From an uncultured Lachnospiraceae bacterium (GTDB lineage Bacteria > Bacillota_A > Clostridia > Lachnospirales > Lachnospiraceae), in assembly GCA_910587905.1 (NCBI GenBank), contig CAJUOF010000330.1, positions 1-8,186 of the forward strand: 8,186 bases of DNA, read 5' to 3'. The position numbers and the translations under genes were made by a program. Positions 6,281 to 8,186 of this stretch are shown here, piece after piece (the stretch's first letter is position 1; each line of letters opens with the position of its first letter). The notes beneath the pieces were generated by a model that worked only from the letters and a program-made list of their open reading frames with translations, was not told the origin of the DNA and ran no database searches.

Positions 6281-7675
6281 TTATTTTCCTTCCGCAATCC
6301 CTTTATTCTTCCGAAATAATCTTCCGGTGAGCACCAGCATGGTGGTGAAGCTGGCCGTCCCGCCGATGAAATTGGAGATCGGCTCCGCCAGAAACACGCC
6401 CATGACTCCAAGCCCCGCCGCCCGTGGCAGAAGGAGCGTCAGGGGCACCACGATGATGATCTTTCGGAGCAGGGAGAAAAATACCGACTGCTTCGACATT
6501 CCAAGGCCCACGAAGGTGGACTGGCCCACGAACTGGAAGGCCATCATGAAAAAACAGAAGAAATAGAGATGGAGGGCGGGCACGCCCCTGGCGAGAAGCT
6601 CCGCATCCGAATTGAAGATCCCCATGATCGGCTCCGGGAACAAAAACAGCATCAGCCAGGCAAGAAGCATATAAGAGACCCCCGCCGCCGTCACGAAGAC
6701 GATCCCCTTCCTGATCCGGTCATAGGCCCCCGCCCCCAGATTGAAGCCAAACACCGGCTGGGAGGCGTTTGTGAGCCCCTGCATGGGCATGGCCACCACG
6801 TCCCGCACAGAGTTTAAGATCGTCATCACACCCACGTAGACGTCGCCGCCGAAATCCCGGAGAGTGGCATTGCAGGCGATCTGTACCGCCCCGTTGGAAG
6901 CCTGCACCACGAAGCCGGCCATTCCAAGGCCCATGATCTCCCTGACCAGCTTCCCCTCCGGCCGCATGCACCTCTTCCGAATGCGGAACAGGCTCTTTTT
7001 CCCAAAAAGAAACCGGAGCACCCAGGCCGCCGACAGGAGCTGGGAAAGGATCGTGGCAAGAGCCGCCCCCGATACGCCCAGGCCAAACACGAAAATAAAG
7101 ACCGGGTCCAGAAGGATGTTCATGGCGGCCCCGATCAGGACCGTCGCCATGCCGGTCCCCGCAAAGCCCTGGGCATTGATAAAGCCGTTCATTCCCGTTC
7201 CCAGCATGGCAAACGGCGTCGCCAAAAGATAAATCCGCAGATACTCCGCCGCATAGGGATAGCTTGCGTCGCTGGCCCCAAACAGATACAAAAGCGGCTT
7301 CATGAGAAGATAACAGACAGCCGTCAGAATTACACAGCAGACGCAGAGCATGGAAAAGGTATTTCCCAGGATCCTCTCCGCCCGCTCCCCGTCCCGCCGT
7401 CCCCTGGCAATGGAAAAAAGCGGCGCCCCGCCCATGCCGAACAGGTTGGTGAAAGCCATGATCAGCGTGACCGCCGGAAAAGTCAGCCCCAGCCCGGTCA
7501 GAGCCAAGGCAGAGCCCCCAGGCAGATGCCCGATATAAATACGGTCCACGATGTTGTAAAGCATCTGCACCAACTGGGCGACAGTCATCGGCACCGCCAG
7601 CGCCATGATATGCCTGTATACGCTTCCCGTGGAAAAATCACTCTGCGTCCCGTTTTGTTTCCTCTCCCGTCTCAA
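6281..7675 (-). CDS. MATE family multidrug/Na+ or H+ antiporter
   Basis: An integral membrane pump of the multidrug and toxic compound extrusion family, 464 residues from the chosen start. It exports cationic drugs or metabolites in exchange for Na+ or H+. The sequence shows twelve hydrophobic segments in two pseudo-repeats: the first opens with MALAVPMTVAQLVQMLYNI followed by VDRIYIG, and the second at about residue 230 with EIMGLGMAGFVVQASNGAVQ. It also has the internal FGMGG and FINAQGFAGTGM loops. Length and layout fit the MepA/NorM-type clostridial members. For the start, GGGGAGG (7690-7684) lies 8 bases before the TTG at 7675, whereas the in-frame GTG at 7684 touches that same ribosome site; I therefore prefer TTG, which removes three residues. 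It is the first gene of the minus-strand run with the kinase and ABC exporter. No terminator is visible between its stop and the kinase, so read-through is possible. Confidence 0.94.
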   Translation of the reverse strand: MRRERKQNGTQSDFSTGSVYRHIMALAVPMTVAQLVQMLYNIVDRIYIGHLPGGSALALTGLGLTFPAVTLIMAFTNLFGMGGAPLFSIARGRRDGERAERILGNTFSMLCVCCVILTAVCYLLMKPLLYLFGASDASYPYAAEYLRIYLLATPFAMLGTGMNGFINAQGFAGTGMATVLIGAAMNILLDPVFIFVFGLGVSGAALATILSQLLSAAWVLRFLFGKKSLFRIRKRCMRPEGKLVREIMGLGMAGFVVQASNGAVQIACNATLRDFGGDVYVGVMTILNSVRDVVAMPMQGLTNASQPVFGFNLGAGAYDRIRKGIVFVTAAGVSYMLLAWLMLFLFPEPIMGIFNSDAELLARGVPALHLYFFCFFMMAFQFVGQSTFVGLGMSKQSVFFSLLRKIIIVVPLTLLLPRAAGLGVMGVFLAEPISNFIGGTASFTTMLVLTGRLFRKNKGIAEGK

Positions 7676-7701
7676 GTCCGCCACCTCCCCTATCTGATTC
7701 C

Positions 7702-7730
7702 ATTGTAGACGAGTTGGGGGAGGATGTAAA
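7702..7730 (-). promoter_or_regulatory. sigma-A promoter for the MATE gene
   Basis: On the minus strand, TTTACA (7730-7725, 5 of 6 bases of the -35 consensus) and TACAAT (7707-7702, 5 of 6 of the -10) are separated by exactly 17 bp. The -10 ends 26 bases before the preferred TTG start, leaving room for a short leader that carries the GGGGAGG ribosome site. Confidence 0.6.
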
Positions 7731-7781
7731 GGGACGGATTCCAGGAAGTGAACCTCCCACAGACTTTCTTGGCATTCTTTC

Positions 7782-7810
7782 TTGTCTTTATGTGCTTTAC
7801 GATATATAAT
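7782..7810 (+). promoter_or_regulatory. sigma-A promoter for the toxin-antitoxin pair
   Basis: TTGTCT (7782-7787) and a perfect TATAAT (7805-7810) are separated by 17 bp. The predicted start of transcription, near 7817, falls at the beginning of the AAGGAGGTG ribosome site (7817-7825), so the leader is very short. Type II antitoxins usually bind their own promoter region, so autorepression by the product of 7832-8101 is expected from the family, although I see no clean palindromic operator. Confidence 0.6.
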
Positions 7811-7831
7811 AATGATAAGGAGGTGGCAGAA

Positions 7832-8101
7832 ATGGCTACGAAAGCATTGAATTTTAAAATGGATGAAGCGGAAATTCTGGATATGAAGGAAGTCGCCGGT
7901 ATCTTCAATATGTCTGTTACGGAGCTGGTAAGAAACGCTGTAAAAGAATACTTGGATGAACTGAAAAAAGATCCGTACTATCGTTTAACCGTAAATGTCC
8001 ATGATGCATCCGCAGAAGAATCTGAAGAGATACTTGCCGAAATTGAAAACATGACCGACGAGGACCTGACTATCGCTTCCACAAGACATTTTACTGTGTG
8101 A
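7832..8101 (+). CDS. ribbon-helix-helix antitoxin (RelB/CopG-like)
   Basis: An 89-residue protein. The ATG at 7832 has AAGGAGGTG 6 bases upstream. The open frame extends back to an ATG at 7748, but that stretch contains the promoter and would add an implausible hydrophobic leader. Residues 4-10 (KALNFKM) form the likely DNA-binding beta strand. Residues 11-25 and 29-45 (the second being VTELVRNAVKEYLDELK) form the two helices of a ribbon-helix-helix dimer. The acidic C-terminus (58-80, with EESEEILAEIENMTDEDL) is the expected disordered toxin-wrapping arm. It would neutralise the toxin encoded 13 bp downstream and repress their shared promoter. Base composition is visibly more AT-rich than the MATE, kinase and ABC genes beside it, consistent with a horizontally mobile cassette. 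Other ribbon-helix-helix subfamilies are possible. Confidence 0.85.
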   Translation: MATKALNFKMDEAEILDMKEVAGIFNMSVTELVRNAVKEYLDELKKDPYYRLTVNVHDASAEESEEILAEIENMTDEDLTIASTRHFTV

Positions 8102-8114
8102 ATGGAGGAGGCGA

Positions 8115-8166
8115 ATGAATAAACGAAAAGACTTCGATTACGAAATACAATACACCAAAGCAGCGG
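8115..8166 (+). CDS. N-terminus of RelE/ParE-like toxin, truncated by adapter
   Basis: The ATG at 8115 follows GGAGGAG (8104-8110). It opens a frame encoding MNKRKDFDYEIQYTKAA before the sequence runs into adapter at 8167. The YxIxYTKxA pattern is the typical first beta strand and start of helix 1 in RelE/ParE superfamily toxins, which either cut mRNA at the ribosome or poison gyrase. The position directly after a ribbon-helix-helix antitoxin supports the call. The subfamily cannot be decided from 17 residues because the catalytic C-terminal part is missing. Confidence 0.65.
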
Positions 8167-8186
8167 AGATCGGAAGAGCACACGTC
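8167..8186 (+). other. Illumina TruSeq adapter contamination at contig end
   Basis: The final 20 bases, AGATCGGAAGAGCACACGTC, are identical to the start of the standard Illumina TruSeq read-1 adapter. This is not genomic sequence. True sequence stops at or just before 8166, and any translation across this point is invalid. Confidence 0.97.

Noticed and set aside
7684..7723. CCTCCCC/GGGGAGG inverted pair that could hide the MATE ribosome site in an RNA hairpin
   Set aside because: The distal arm (7717-7723) lies in the -35/-10 spacer of the predicted promoter, upstream of the likely transcript start, so it would not be in the mRNA from that promoter. It would return only if transcription starts further upstream.
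7748..7831. Upstream extension of the antitoxin to an ATG at 7748
   Set aside because: The added segment covers the TTGTCT/TATAAT promoter and gives a hydrophobic leader unlike antitoxins; the ATG at 7832 has a strong ribosome site.
7978..8181. Minus-strand open frame across the contig end
   Set aside because: It begins inside the adapter and is antisense to the antitoxin and toxin start.

Overview
The window looks like a contig end from an anaerobic gut Clostridia bacterium, most likely Lachnospiraceae. This rests on strong AGGAGG-type ribosome binding sites, fairly GC-rich coding sequence, Gram-positive-style sigma-A promoters, and the mix of ROK kinase, MATE pump, ABC half-exporter and RelBE-type toxin-antitoxin. 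The taxonomic call is an inference from style, not from a marker gene.

Region 1 (1-3486, all + strand). The truncated end of an unidentified gene (2-214) is followed by a terminator-like hairpin, then a short-chain dehydrogenase/reductase (SDR) with a degenerate nucleotide-binding loop (293-1192). After a 106-bp structured spacer come a divergent GroEL/Hsp60 paralogue (1299-2933) and a small protein resembling only the C-terminal chaperone domain of trigger factor (2971-3459). No groES and no CIRCE operator are visible. The GroEL keeps its ATPase residues. By eye alignment it has lost several aromatic or hydrophobic residues of the substrate/GroES groove and carries a roughly 14-residue insertion in the equatorial stem-loop. 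An SDR, a divergent chaperonin and a free trigger-factor-C-like protein in one run of genes is the most unusual content here. It may be a dedicated folding module for a particular enzyme, but the client is unknown.

Region 2 (3507-7730, all - strand, read from right to left). A MATE-family efflux pump (7675 to 6281) is followed by a ROK-family sugar kinase (6189 to 5236) and an ABC half-transporter of the exporter type (5246 to 3507). Kinase and ABC gene overlap by 11 bp, so they are probably translationally coupled. A good promoter precedes the MATE gene. A second promoter precedes the kinase and has a 10-bp-period direct repeat in its spacer, a possible operator. A 13-bp hairpin separates the two convergent gene runs.

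Region 3 (7782-8186, + strand). Divergent from the MATE gene, a consensus promoter drives a ribbon-helix-helix antitoxin (7832-8101). The first codons of a RelE/ParE-like toxin (8115-8166) follow. The last 20 bases (8167-8186) are not biological: they equal the Illumina TruSeq adapter start, so the toxin is cut by an assembly artefact. There is no gene-free stretch longer than 300 bases, and I saw no rRNA, tRNA, CRISPR array or insertion sequence.
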